This document shows, in pieces, positions 39,806 through 48,836 of a stretch of DNA of 64,000 nt; positions within the stretch are counted from its first letter, which is position 1, and each line of letters starts with the position of its first letter. Where the stretch lies: assembly GCF_014635045.1 (NCBI RefSeq), contig NZ_BMCF01000006.1:124001-188000 (forward strand). Direction: 5' to 3'. The notes under the pieces are model-generated. The model saw only the letters and a program-made list of their open reading frames with translations. It was not told where the DNA came from and did no database searches. A program made the translations under genes and the position numbers. This DNA comes from Staphylococcus nepalensis. GTDB taxonomy: Bacteria > Bacillota > Bacilli > Staphylococcales > Staphylococcaceae.

Positions 39806-40621
39806 TTAATACCTCTGTATTTCTCTATTTAACCAATCTACAATTTCCCTAAAAATGCTCTCATTATAACTAGATTCATTAAAAATCTCGTGCTGCAAAT
39901 CATCATATATGTGTATCGATTTATGTTCAGATCCGATTTCATCAAATAATTGAATTGAATCTTTATAACTCACTAAACCGTCTTCTTTACCATGTAAAAT
40001 CAGTATAGGATCAACAAATTGTTGTGCGTTATTTTTTAAGTATTCTACGCCTTCTATCAATGTGATTAATAACCCATTTGATATCTGTTTCGCATTTAAG
40101 TCATCTAAGGCATATTTTTTAACGATTGTCTCATCTGAACAAAGACCATCACTTAGAACATTCTCAATATAACTATGCATATCAGCACTTTTATCTATTT
40201 TGCCAAATGTTTCTTTATTATATCTTGTTAAAGCGCCAGAAGTTACGATACCATCAACTTTACCCGGATACTGTGTTCCAAATAAAGTGACTGTATAGCC
40301 TCCCATACTATGTCCAATCAAATATAACTCACCGTCAAATTGAGACTTAACTTTATTAATAATTGCTGTTAAATCATCAACTATTTCATTAGCAGTGCTA
40401 TAAAAGGTTTGTTGCCCTTCTGAACGACCCTGACCCCTTTGGTCATATCGAATGACATTAAAGCCATTATGATTTAAATAATTCGTCAACTCATCATAAC
40501 GATCCAAATGCTCTGCCACCCCATGAACAATAATGATATTCCCCTTGGCACTGTTAACCTCATTTACTTTTGTATAAAGATTCGTACCATCTTTTGATGC
40601 TATATATTTTATATAGTTCAA
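39806..40621 (-). CDS. Alpha/beta hydrolase (monoacylglycerol-lipase / S33-like)
   Basis: About 271 residues. Nucleophile elbow GHSMGG (serine at about residue 105), oxyanion HGVAEHLDRY near 36, RGQGRSEG near 65, acid in HGKEDGLVS near 213 and histidine in DDLQHEIFNES near 243. Likely a cytoplasmic lysophospholipase or acylglycerol lipase. I favour the TTG at 40621, eight bases after GAGG; the GTG at 40630 overlaps the ribosome site. Confidence 0.85.
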   Translation of the reverse strand: MNYIKYIASKDGTNLYTKVNEVNSAKGNIIIVHGVAEHLDRYDELTNYLNHNGFNVIRYDQRGQGRSEGQQTFYSTANEIVDDLTAIINKVKSQFDGELYLIGHSMGGYTVTLFGTQYPGKVDGIVTSGALTRYNKETFGKIDKSADMHSYIENVLSDGLCSDETIVKKYALDDLNAKQISNGLLITLIEGVEYLKNNAQQFVDPILILHGKEDGLVSYKDSIQLFDEIGSEHKSIHIYDDLQHEIFNESSYNESIFREIVDWLNREIQRY

Positions 40622-40630
40622 ATCTTTCAC

Positions 40631-40959
40631 CTCATTTTTTTATTGTTGATCTATTTTATTTACACAAATAACCATAACAAACAATTGATAAACATTTATT
40701 AAGGATGAAATCATGATTATAAAGACCCACCGTATATTTATATAAATAAACGTTTTATAAACACACATTTTGAGTTAATAACTTTCTCTTAAGTATATTA
40801 AACGTAATTTTTACATAAAGACAAATATATAGATGTTTTAACTTTGGACCATCTATAAACTAATAACGTAATGGATTTTATAATTTTCACTTTTCCTTCA
40901 ACCTTTTATCAACTTTTAAATCTCAGTTAATGATATGCTTATATTGGAGCGTGATATTG
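40631..40959. other. 329-base divergent spacer
   Basis: Between the hydrolase (minus) and Cas2-like gene (plus). AT-rich and must hold promoters for both; no consensus pair or operator is convincing. Confidence 0.35.
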
Positions 40960-41232
40960 ATGGCAAAGTATATTTTGTCCTATAATTTAAATTCCATTTC
41001 GTATGGTTATGAAAAATTACCTGCAAAATTAAATAGTGTCGGTAAATCATTGTATATTTATAGAGGGCTTTGGCTCTTAAAAAGTGATTTAGATCAAGCC
41101 ACTATTTACGAAAGTATTAAAAGTTCATTCAATTCAAATGATGATTTTTTAATATTTGAAATTGACCAAAGCCCTTTAGGGACTTTAAGTGAACAAAAAT
41201 ATGATGAAATATTAAATTTACTTAATGATTAA
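40960..41232 (+). CDS. Stand-alone small protein resembling the Cas2/VapD ferredoxin-like fold
   Basis: 90 residues with a predicted beta-alpha-beta-beta-alpha-beta order: AKYILSYNLN, a helix YEKLPAKLNSVG, YIYRGLWLLKSD, a helix ATIYESIKSSF and DDFLIFEID. This resembles Cas2-like 'SinR-family' proteins. The Cas2 aspartate position of YDL is asparagine here (YNLN). No CRISPR repeats or cas genes are near. Nuclease activity is therefore doubtful. GGAGCGTGATATTG precedes the ATG. Confidence 0.6.
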   Translation: MAKYILSYNLNSISYGYEKLPAKLNSVGKSLYIYRGLWLLKSDLDQATIYESIKSSFNSNDDFLIFEIDQSPLGTLSEQKYDEILNLLND

Positions 41233-41263
41233 ACACATTCTATAATTTGAGTGTGTTTTTTTA
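41231..41263 (+). terminator. Terminator of the Cas2-like gene
   Basis: AAACACA / TGTGTTT stem, 14-base loop, T-run; starts at the stop codon. Confidence 0.75.
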
Positions 41264-41410
41264 TATATTATTTAAGTTAATTTTCAAAATGTGTTATACT
41301 TTTTAATACTTAAAAGATTTATGTATAGTGCAATTAGATAAATGGTCGGTTTTTCATTTTTATTTTCAATTTCATAATTTAAAACAATGACCATTGTTAA
41401 GGGGATACTT

Positions 41411-41602
41411 ATGAAAATTATTAATTTGGAGATTAGCAACTATAATATAACTTATACTGTCGAAACTAAAAAAGGTAATGTTTTTACACATGCGCTACCT
41501 AAAGATGTCACTACGTATAACGTTCAGCGTTATTTAAATTTATTATGTAATAACATAGATAAATCAAAATATAGTGCCAAAATAGCAAGAGATTTTAACT
41601 GA
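41411..41602 (+). CDS. Small paralogous protein C (63 residues)
   Basis: ATG after AAGGGGATACTT. Sequence MKIINLEISNYNITYTVETK, then a GNVF turn and a helix RYLNLLCNNIDKSKY. It shares its length class and beta-hairpin-plus-helix pattern with the proteins at 36166 and 37109, though identity is lower. Function unknown. It lies 178 bases after the Cas2-like gene. Confidence 0.55.
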   Translation: MKIINLEISNYNITYTVETKKGNVFTHALPKDVTTYNVQRYLNLLCNNIDKSKYSAKIARDFN

Positions 41603-41644
41603 ATTTTGATTAATCATACCAAATAACTATTATACTCCACACGC

Positions 41645-41687
41645 ATTCTAGCAAATGTTGATTCTATTTCATTCGCTAGAATTTTTA
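41645..41687 (+). terminator. Terminator of paralogue C
   Basis: ATTCTAGCaAATG / CATTcGCTAGAAT stem followed by TTTTT. Confidence 0.85.
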
Positions 41688-41775
41688 TATACCTGCCTTT
41701 TCATAAAATACTCAAATCAATTATACTTACTTACGCGTCTTATAAAATTATTACTAGAATACGTCTTGTTCTGTA

Positions 41776-41790
41776 AATTTTCTGAAATCT
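41776..41790. promoter_or_regulatory. CodY-box-like site upstream of the YfcC-like gene
   Basis: AATTTTCTGAAATCT matches 13 of 15 positions of the CodY consensus AATTTTCWGAAAATT. It lies about 70 bases before the start codon, suggesting repression when branched-chain amino acids and GTP are plentiful. Confidence 0.5.
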
Positions 41791-41857
41791 TTCTTTCTAC
41801 TTCTTATAAAATTATGATATATTAACATTATTTATATTATTTAAAAGGGGTGGAAAT

Positions 41858-43288
41858 TTGAAATTTTCAAATAACAAAGGAAAAGAAACAAACAAAAACA
41901 GAAAAAAGCTTGGTATGCCGCATATTTACGTTATTTTATTTATATTTGGCGTATTAGCAACAATATCAACCTATCTTATTCCATCAGGCGAATTTGATCG
42001 AATTAAAGGACCTGAGGGTAGAGAAATGGTAGATGCTGATTCATTTCATTATATAACAGCTGCGCCAGTTAATATCGTGGATTTTATTTCAATTATTCCC
42101 AGAGGTTTGATTGAAGCTGGGGAAATTGTATTCTTTACATTAATTATTGGTGGTATGTTTATGGTATTAAGACGTACCGGTATTATTGAAATTGGTGTTG
42201 ATAAACTGGCACGTCGATTTTTGAACCACAGTATTTTTATTATTCCAGTACTTACTACTGTATTTGCAATTATCGCTACTTTGATTGGAACGGCTGAGCT
42301 TTCACTCGTATACATACCAGTTATCATTCCTTTAATCATCGCGTTAGGTTATGACTCAATTACTGCTACTGCTATCGCATTATGTGGGACCGTTGTCGGT
42401 TTCACAGTAGGAGTATTAAATCCAATTAATACTGGACTAGCTCAAAAATTATCAGGTATTCCTGTTTTCTCAGGCATTGGACTACGTCTAATTATATTTA
42501 TAATTGTACTGTTCGTTACGATTTTATTTATTATGCGTTATGCTAAAAAGGTAAAACAAACGCCCGATATGAGTTTAGTTTACCAAGAAGATACAGAAAA
42601 AAGACAAACTTATAAAGACATTACTAAACAAAAACCATTAGTTGCTTCCAAACGTCAAAAAGCGGGCATCGCTGTCGTATTAGCCTTTTTTGTTATACTT
42701 GTGTATGGAGTGACAACGCAAGGTTGGTTTATGGTTGAAATGTCCGGATTATTTATCATTATGGGTATCGTCGTTGGTTTAATTACGGGGTTAAATACAC
42801 GTGATATTTGCGAAGCATTCAATGATGGTTTCAAAGACGTTTTAATGGGCGCAATCATCGTTGGACTAGCGCGTTCGATCGCAGTGGTGCTTGAAGATGG
42901 CAAAATCATGGATAGTATTGTTCATGGATTAGGATCAGTTATTGATGGTGCAACGCCAACTGTTGCAGTAATCGGTATGTACATCGTTCAAGTGTTAATT
43001 AACTTCATCATATCTTCAGGAAGCGGACAAGCACTAGTCACTATGCCTATTATGGCTCCATTAGCAGATATGTTAGGTGTTACTAGACAAACAGCAGTCT
43101 TAGCTTTCCAACTGGGTGATGGTTTCACTCATGTATTCTACCCGACAAGTGGTTATTTCATGGCTGCATTAGCAATTGGCGGTGTTTCATACACTAAATG
43201 GATTAGATTCTTTTTCCCTCTTTTTATTATATGGGGGCTTATATCAATCATTTCACTAATCGTAGCACAGTTAATTGGCTGGTCATAA
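41858..43288 (+). CDS. YfcC-family carrier (C4-dicarboxylate / basic amino acid exchanger-like)
   Basis: 476 residues with about 12 membrane segments. Family signatures are STYLIPSGEFDRI near residue 50, GTAELSLVYIPVIIPLI near 145, GLARSIAVVLEDGKIMDS near 345 and SSGSGQALVTMPIMAPLADM near 390. The family (DcuC superfamily) moves dicarboxylates or amino acids; the substrate here is unknown. TTG start behind AAAGGGG. It is monocistronic with its own terminator and a CodY-like box, which fits a nutrient transporter. Confidence 0.85.
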   Translation: MKFSNNKGKETNKNRKKLGMPHIYVILFIFGVLATISTYLIPSGEFDRIKGPEGREMVDADSFHYITAAPVNIVDFISIIPRGLIEAGEIVFFTLIIGGMFMVLRRTGIIEIGVDKLARRFLNHSIFIIPVLTTVFAIIATLIGTAELSLVYIPVIIPLIIALGYDSITATAIALCGTVVGFTVGVLNPINTGLAQKLSGIPVFSGIGLRLIIFIIVLFVTILFIMRYAKKVKQTPDMSLVYQEDTEKRQTYKDITKQKPLVASKRQKAGIAVVLAFFVILVYGVTTQGWFMVEMSGLFIIMGIVVGLITGLNTRDICEAFNDGFKDVLMGAIIVGLARSIAVVLEDGKIMDSIVHGLGSVIDGATPTVAVIGMYIVQVLINFIISSGSGQALVTMPIMAPLADMLGVTRQTAVLAFQLGDGFTHVFYPTSGYFMAALAIGGVSYTKWIRFFFPLFIIWGLISIISLIVAQLIGWS

Positions 43289-43308
43289 AAGTTAAATCCA
43301 AATATATC

Positions 43309-43356
43309 AAAAAAGCTATAAAAAACCTATCATGATAGGTTTTTCATAGCTTTTTT
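43309..43356 (+). terminator. Terminator of the YfcC-like gene
   Basis: AAAAAAGCTAT-a-AAAAACCTATCA / TGATAGGTTTTT-c-ATAGCTTTTTT stem, one mismatch. Confidence 0.93.
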
Positions 43357-43678
43357 ATCGTTATATAGAGCAACATTTTTTTAAGCAATTAGAGATTCAT
43401 CTCGATTTTTGCATCGTAGTTTGATATAAATGTATTTTCATCTTAATTATTAAATGTTTGAGGACCTATTCAAAATGATAGTATTGATATACTTTCTTTA
43501 TAGTAGTCACATAAAAAAGAAAATTTTAAAAGAAGACGTTTTATAGCTGAAAATTAGAAAACCATTATAAAGCCCATTAGATTTTTGTTTTCGCCCAACT
43601 TTTTATATAGCTTTTATTTAACGGATTTTGAACTAATATCGTTAGATAGTAACATATTCTTTACTTAAAAACAGCTCG
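43357..43678. other. 322-base spacer without a gene
   Basis: AT-rich region between convergent genes; I see no frame, hairpin or repeat in it. Confidence 0.4.
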
Positions 43679-44437
43679 TTATTTAATCGTGTTTCCGCCA
43701 TCAATAACAATTGTTTCACCAGTAATAAAATCCGTTGCATCACTAGCTAAAAATAAAGCAATTGCAGCGACTTCTTCTGGCTCTCCAAAGCGTCCTAAAG
43801 GAATACCCGCTAAAGCATCTTCCCTTGCTTTACCTACCCATGCTTTATCTGATAGTTCAGTAGCAACTATCGTTGGAGCGATAGCATTTACTTTTATATC
43901 GTATTTAGCCCATTCAAATGCTAAACTTTTTGTCATGTTTGTAATACCTGCTTTAGTGACGCCGTAAGCAGTATGTCGATCTAACGCAATAATTGCATTT
44001 TGACTTGCCATATTTATAATTTTCCCGCCGTCTCCTTGTTTTATAAAAACATTTCCGACTTTTTGAGCCATTTTAAATGAAGCTGTTAAATTCAAATCTA
44101 TTTGTTTTTGCCAAATATCATCTGGCATGTTTTCAGCATAATCTAACAATGCTACACCTGCAGAATTGACTAAAATATCTATTCTTTTAAATCTCTTAAT
44201 AATTTGCGATATAGCACTATCAATATCTACTTCTTTTGTAATATCGCATTGTATACCTAAGATGTTATCGCTATTCAGTTTTTGGACATCTTTTTTGATA
44301 TCTAAAACTGCTACTACTGCTCCTTTTTCTATGTAAAAATCAGTAATGGCTTTACCTATACCACTATTTCCACCAGTCACAACAGCGACTTTACCTGGGA
44401 TATTAAAATTTTTATCAAACCCTTTAAATTTTTTCAT
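43679..44437 (-). CDS. Short-chain dehydrogenase/reductase (polyol dehydrogenase-like)
   Basis: 252 residues, classical SDR. NAD site TGGNSGIG (21-28), NSAG near 91, and catalytic S145, Y158 and K162 (TAYGVTKAG). The tail FITGETIVIDGGNTIK is typical. Overall pattern resembles GolD/DthD-type sugar alcohol dehydrogenases, but no transporter or kinase gene accompanies it. AAAGGGGTAACAGAAAT precedes the ATG. Confidence 0.85.
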   Translation of the reverse strand: MKKFKGFDKNFNIPGKVAVVTGGNSGIGKAITDFYIEKGAVVAVLDIKKDVQKLNSDNILGIQCDITKEVDIDSAISQIIKRFKRIDILVNSAGVALLDYAENMPDDIWQKQIDLNLTASFKMAQKVGNVFIKQGDGGKIINMASQNAIIALDRHTAYGVTKAGITNMTKSLAFEWAKYDIKVNAIAPTIVATELSDKAWVGKAREDALAGIPLGRFGEPEEVAAIALFLASDATDFITGETIVIDGGNTIK

Positions 44438-44609
44438 ATTTCTGTTACCCCTTTCTTATCTAAATTATACGATTGTTATATAGCGCTTTCAAAATCATTG
44501 TATAATTTATTGTTTCAAGTTCAAAATAATATAACTGAAGTATATTGCATAAATTTAATATAATTAATGTATTACAATAATTATAGAATATAAATGTTGA
44601 GTATTTTTT

Positions 44610-44983
44610 ATGAAAAAGCTTTTTGCCTTCTTAGCCAATTTTCTTAATATTAACAGTTTGCCGTAATGATGTAGAGGAAGATAGTAACTCAGATAATAAT
44701 TCAAATAAAAAGTACACGCTCGAAAAGATAATTTAAAAGAAAGTAAAACGAATAAAAACCAAAATGATGAAAATAACGTTGTAGAGGAAGATAGTAACAT
44801 AACAGCGCCTTATCATCAGCTGAACTCTAGACTAAAAATGCCAGCGACGTAGGTTATTATGATGGGGACGATGCTGAAGAAGTTTATAATGAAACAAAAC
44901 CACGAAAAGCAGATATTGAATCTAGTAAAAATAATCAATATAAAGGTAAGTTGATCTTACTTGTATTAAATATGGCTATTTGA
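44610..44983 (+). pseudogene. Decayed lipoprotein-like gene
   Basis: MKKLFAFLANFLNINSL at the start resembles a lipoprotein signal peptide, but the frame stops just where a cysteine would be expected. Other frames continue with a low-complexity acidic linker (VEEDSNSDNNSNKK ... NVVEEDSNI) and GYYDGDDAEEVYNETKPRKA before stopping. There is no ribosome site. An exact 19-base direct repeat (44670-44688 and 44780-44798) lies in the linker. It resembles the linkers of the lipoproteins at 55177 and 57167. Confidence 0.55.
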
Positions 44984-45093
44984 AATTTAATATTTAGCAA
45001 CAAAATATTACTTCTATCCTATATTTTAACAGATAATAATACAACTGAATTTGAGGCGCACTACTACTTTTTCAATTAATCAATATACTTTTC

Positions 45094-45126
45094 AAAAAAG
45101 ACAGTCGTTTGATTGACTGTCTTTTT
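45094..45126 (+). terminator. Terminator after the decayed lipoprotein gene
   Basis: AAAAAGACAGTC / GACTGTCTTTTT perfect stem, 8-base loop. Confidence 0.9.
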
Positions 45127-45199
45127 CATTAATTATTTATTCATGTTTATAATAAACCCTTTTTGCGTTTACGAAAATCTAGCTGTAAATAATCATACA

Positions 45200-45367
45200 T
45201 TATTTTAAATAGCTTAATATATATATTAACCAAATTACAATTTTAAAAATAATGAAGATATATATAATGGTAATAATTAGAGATACTAAAAATTGTAAGA
45301 TTATATTACTAACTTTAAATAGCATAATCGCTAAAAAGGCGAGAGTTATTATGATTGCAACACTCAT
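45200..45367 (-). CDS. Small membrane protein, 55 residues
   Basis: ATG four bases after GAGGTGG. Sequence MSVAIIITLAFLAIMLFKVS, then a second hydrophobic helix, ending WLIYILSYLK. Nearly all hydrophobic, two spans. No family recognised; it could be a membrane-active peptide. Confidence 0.5.
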   Translation of the reverse strand: MSVAIIITLAFLAIMLFKVSNIILQFLVSLIITIIYIFIIFKIVIWLIYILSYLK

Positions 45368-45759
45368 TTTTCCACCTCTCAGAGCGATCAACTCTGATTT
45401 TCCAATAAAATATATCGATCAAAACCCACTCTATTTAATAGTTATCAAGTACATTTATAACTCTATACTATTCACTATTACAATTATTATAACACGAAAC
45501 ATACGTTCCGTTTCATTTATTAAATATATTATAATAATAAATTATTTCAAAATTACTTTTTATTGATAAAATTACTTCAACAAAAATAATTTGAGGTTTG
45601 ATATCACTGAGTCCATCTATATAAGGTACCTTAAGTTATGTAATGATAAACAACGTAAAAATTTAATCTCTTAATACTCTCTGTTTATGATAACAGTGAT
45701 GAAGCAAACAAATATGCTGGCAGTTATTCATATCATCTGTCTTACTTAGAATTTATCAT
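45368..45759. other. 392-base spacer without a gene
   Basis: Very AT-rich. No convincing frame or hairpin; it may carry the promoter of the 55-residue membrane protein. Confidence 0.35.
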
Positions 45760-46230
45760 CTATCCTTCATCCAATACCTTTTCCATTCGATAATTTGTAA
45801 CTTGAAACCCCATTTTATTATATAAAGATACTGCTCTTTGGTTATGGCCAAACACATGTAGCCCAATACTTTGTACTTTTCTCTCTTTACAATAATTTTC
45901 TATACGCAGCATTGCCGCTTCGCCTAGCCCCTCTCCTCTAAATTTTTCATCGATATGTATATCATAAATAAAACTTTTATTATTATCTCCAGAAAAATGC
46001 AACCAACAATACCCAATATTTTCATTTGAATTAAAGATGGAAAATAAATATTCGCCATCTGTTGCTAATCCATTTGGTAGTAGATTTTCAAAAGCCTTAC
46101 GAGCTCTAGCAATTGCGCCTTCTTTTTTCCAATTACCACTTTTAATATGTTCGTTAGCATACTCATATATACTGTTTTCATAAAAGTTATCATAATCCAA
46201 TTGAGTCATATGCTCTAAACTTATTGTCAT
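45760..46230 (-). CDS. GNAT acetyltransferase
   Basis: 156 residues. Acetyl-CoA site DIHIDEKFRGEGLGEAAMLRIE near residue 90-110 and HNQRAVSLYNKMGFQVTNYRM near 128-148, both textbook GNAT motifs. Substrate unknown. AAAGGGGGGATTATTAA precedes the ATG. Confidence 0.88.
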   Translation of the reverse strand: MTISLEHMTQLDYDNFYENSIYEYANEHIKSGNWKKEGAIARARKAFENLLPNGLATDGEYLFSIFNSNENIGYCWLHFSGDNNKSFIYDIHIDEKFRGEGLGEAAMLRIENYCKERKVQSIGLHVFGHNQRAVSLYNKMGFQVTNYRMEKVLDEG

Positions 46231-46293
46231 TTAATAATCCCCCCTTTAAATTAGGAACAGTTTAGCACAAATTATTTTACAAATACTAATGAA

Positions 46294-46343
46294 AAAATGA
46301 GCGAGACAGAAATCTTTTGCTTAAAAACTTCATTGTCTCGCTC
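46294..46343 (-). terminator. Terminator downstream of copB
   Basis: Perfect GAGCGAGACA / TGTCTCGCTC stem with TTTTTT on the minus strand. Confidence 0.85.
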
Positions 46344-46461
46344 CCACAAATATGCATAGAGATAAATGGGTTTTGGCGATTATTTTCTGTTGTTCTAATT
46401 TAAAACGTGTTAATGGACTCAACGGGTTTAACATCTCATTTAATAATCAATAATTTATAAA

Positions 46462-48534
46462 TTACTTTAATTTTAATGTGATAGCATTTATAGCCACAAT
46501 AATGGTACTTAGTGACATCAATACTGCTCCGACAGCAGGTGACAATATTAGTCCAATAGATGCTAATACACCAGCTGCAAGCGGCACGGCAACAATATTA
46601 TAACCTGCTCCCCACCATAAATTTTGAACCATTTTTCTCATGGTGTTTTTAGAAAGTGATAAGAAGTGAATAATATCTGAAGGTGAACTTTTAACAAGAA
46701 TAACGTCACCTGATTCAACAGCTACATCTGTACCTGCACCTATTGCCATACCGATGTCTGCTCTAATTAAACTAGGTGCATCGTTGATACCGTCTCCAAC
46801 CATCATTATCTTATTCCCTTTATTTTGATAATCTTGAATTATTTTTTCTTTGTCTTCAGGTAATAACTGCGCATGTACATCTTTTATACCTAGCTCATTT
46901 GCTACTGTCTTCGCTACTTCACTGTTATCCCCTGTCAACATCACAGGCGTTATATTTCTTGATAACAAATCTGAAACCATTTGTTTAGAACTTTCTTTAA
47001 TTTTATCTCCTTGAGCTATAATGCCTATCACTTTATCATTATGAATTAAATAACTCACTGAGTTACCTTGTTGAGCAAGTTTTTGAAATTGGTTTTCATC
47101 ATATTTAAAATTATTTTTCTCCAAGTAGCTAACATTAGTTATTTGATATTTCTGATTTTCTATAGTTCCTTCTAGACCCACGCCTGGTATATTATTAACC
47201 GCTTCAGGATTAATAATATCTATATTTTTACTTTTAGCAAACTCTGTAATACCTATAGCAAGTGGATGATTTGAATTGCTTTCTAATGATGCAAATAAAG
47301 ATAATACTTGATTATCACTCTTTTGTTCTAAATAACTCTCATAGTGATTAACTGAAAAGTTACCTTCTGTTAATGTACCTGTTTTATCCATCAGAATATA
47401 GTCAATATATTGCGCTAATTCTACTGATTCTCTATTTTTAATTATTAATCCATTATGTGCAGCTATAGACGTTGAACGTGCTGTTACCAATGGTATAGCT
47501 AATCCTAAAGCATGCGGACATGCAATCACTAATACGGTTACTAATCTTTCTAGTGAAAAATCAATATTATTATATATTAGCATCCATATGATAAAAGATA
47601 CTACCCCAATACTTACCGCAAAATAGAATAAATAACCCGCTACTTTATCCGATAATAACTCCGCATCGGATTTATCATTTTGGGCTTGATTTACAAGTTC
47701 CATCACTTGAGATAAGTAGCCATTTTGTCCCGTTGCAGTTACTTGAACTTGTATAGTTCCTGAACCATTAATAGAACCGCCTATAACCTCATCATTTTGA
47801 GCCTTAGTAACTTTTTTAGATTCCCCTGTTACTAATGATTCATCTATAGACGTACTACCTCGAACAATCGTGCCGTCCGCTGGTATACTCTCTCCAGCTT
47901 TCACTTCTACAATATCATTCATTGCTATTTCTGATAGTTGTACTTCTTCTTTATGATCAGAATCTATGATTTTAACTGCTGTGTTAGGTAATAATTCAGC
48001 CATTTTTTTCAGTGCATTGCCTGCATTGCCAACAGCATTCATTTCTATCCAATGACCTAATAACATAATTAAAATTAATGTAGCTAATTCCCAAAAGAAA
48101 TCCATGGTATGGGCAGATGCATTGCTAAAATGATTCATATAAAATGCATACAAACTGTAAATATAAGCGACTGAAATACCTAATGCGACAAGCGTCATCA
48201 TACCAGGTTTTTTAGAAACAAGTTCATCTTTCGCTCCTATTAAAAAAGGCTTACCTCCATAAAAGAATAAAAATGTGGCGAGAACTAATACAATCCAATC
48301 AGATCCATTAAATGAAAATTGAAATGGTAATTTTATTCCCATCATTGGTGATAAAATAATTATCGGTATTGCGAAGAACAGTGACACAAAAAATTTACGT
48401 TTAAAATTGCCATGGTGATGCGAATGAGCGTCATGGTTATGCGCTTCATGATTTTCGTGGCTGTGTGTGTGAGATGCTTCGTGCATCTCATGATTATGAA
48501 CGTTATGTGAGTCGTGATTTTTTAGGTTTGTCAT
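46462..48534 (-). CDS. copB: Copper-translocating P-type ATPase CopB (P1B-3)
   Basis: 690 residues. The N-terminus holds 15 histidines in the first 41 residues, in place of the CxxC metal-binding domains of CopA. Motifs include TGES near 237, the membrane metal site C339-P-H341, phosphorylation site D383 in DKTGTLT, a GDGIND hinge and the P1B HP locus (NHPLAIG). The CPH motif points to Cu(II)/Cu(I) export by CopB-type pumps. A CsoR-like operator precedes it. No copA, copZ, mco or copL gene lies beside it, so it is a lone pump. Confidence 0.93.
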   Translation of the reverse strand: MTNLKNHDSHNVHNHEMHEASHTHSHENHEAHNHDAHSHHHGNFKRKFFVSLFFAIPIIILSPMMGIKLPFQFSFNGSDWIVLVLATFLFFYGGKPFLIGAKDELVSKKPGMMTLVALGISVAYIYSLYAFYMNHFSNASAHTMDFFWELATLILIMLLGHWIEMNAVGNAGNALKKMAELLPNTAVKIIDSDHKEEVQLSEIAMNDIVEVKAGESIPADGTIVRGSTSIDESLVTGESKKVTKAQNDEVIGGSINGSGTIQVQVTATGQNGYLSQVMELVNQAQNDKSDAELLSDKVAGYLFYFAVSIGVVSFIIWMLIYNNIDFSLERLVTVLVIACPHALGLAIPLVTARSTSIAAHNGLIIKNRESVELAQYIDYILMDKTGTLTEGNFSVNHYESYLEQKSDNQVLSLFASLESNSNHPLAIGITEFAKSKNIDIINPEAVNNIPGVGLEGTIENQKYQITNVSYLEKNNFKYDENQFQKLAQQGNSVSYLIHNDKVIGIIAQGDKIKESSKQMVSDLLSRNITPVMLTGDNSEVAKTVANELGIKDVHAQLLPEDKEKIIQDYQNKGNKIMMVGDGINDAPSLIRADIGMAIGAGTDVAVESGDVILVKSSPSDIIHFLSLSKNTMRKMVQNLWWGAGYNIVAVPLAAGVLASIGLILSPAVGAVLMSLSTIIVAINAITLKLK

Positions 48535-48589
48535 TTTACAACCTCCTTGTCTTATTTATATTGTTCTCTTAACATAAACAAGCATAACA

Positions 48590-48608
48590 TATACCCCGTC
48601 TAGGTATA
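48590..48608. promoter_or_regulatory. CsoR-like copper operator upstream of copB
   Basis: On the minus strand TATACC-TAGACGG-GGTATA is an inverted repeat of the CsoR type (TACC...GGTA with GC-rich centre). It lies about 56 bases before the copB start, in the expected promoter region. Confidence 0.65.
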
Positions 48609-48635
48609 ATAATTTTGCTTTGTTTTTATATAAGT

Positions 48636-48689
48636 AAAAAACGGAACTGAAATCAAATTAATGACTTGTCTTGATTTCAGTCCCGTTTT
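48636..48689 (-). terminator. Terminator of the GDPD lipoprotein gene
   Basis: AAAACGGaACTGAAATCAA / TTGATTTCAGTcCCGTTTT stem followed by TTTTTTA on the minus strand, about 150 bases after the stop. Confidence 0.88.
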
Positions 48690-48836
48690 ATGAAAGATAA
48701 CTATTTGTTTAACATAATTAATATTAATTTGCTTAAAAATTTATTTTCACTATGGTTTCGCTATAAGGTAGCTTACTCTGTTGGTATAACACGACATATT
48801 TTGGAGGAACTTAAAAACATATCGTACTGTGTATTT

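Noticed and set aside
40960..41232. CRISPR array near the Cas2-like gene
   Set aside because: No regularly spaced direct repeats within several kilobases on either side.
44564..44800. Minus-strand 78-codon frame over the decayed lipoprotein gene
   Set aside because: Antisense of an acidic linker, no ribosome site, runs across the pseudogene start.
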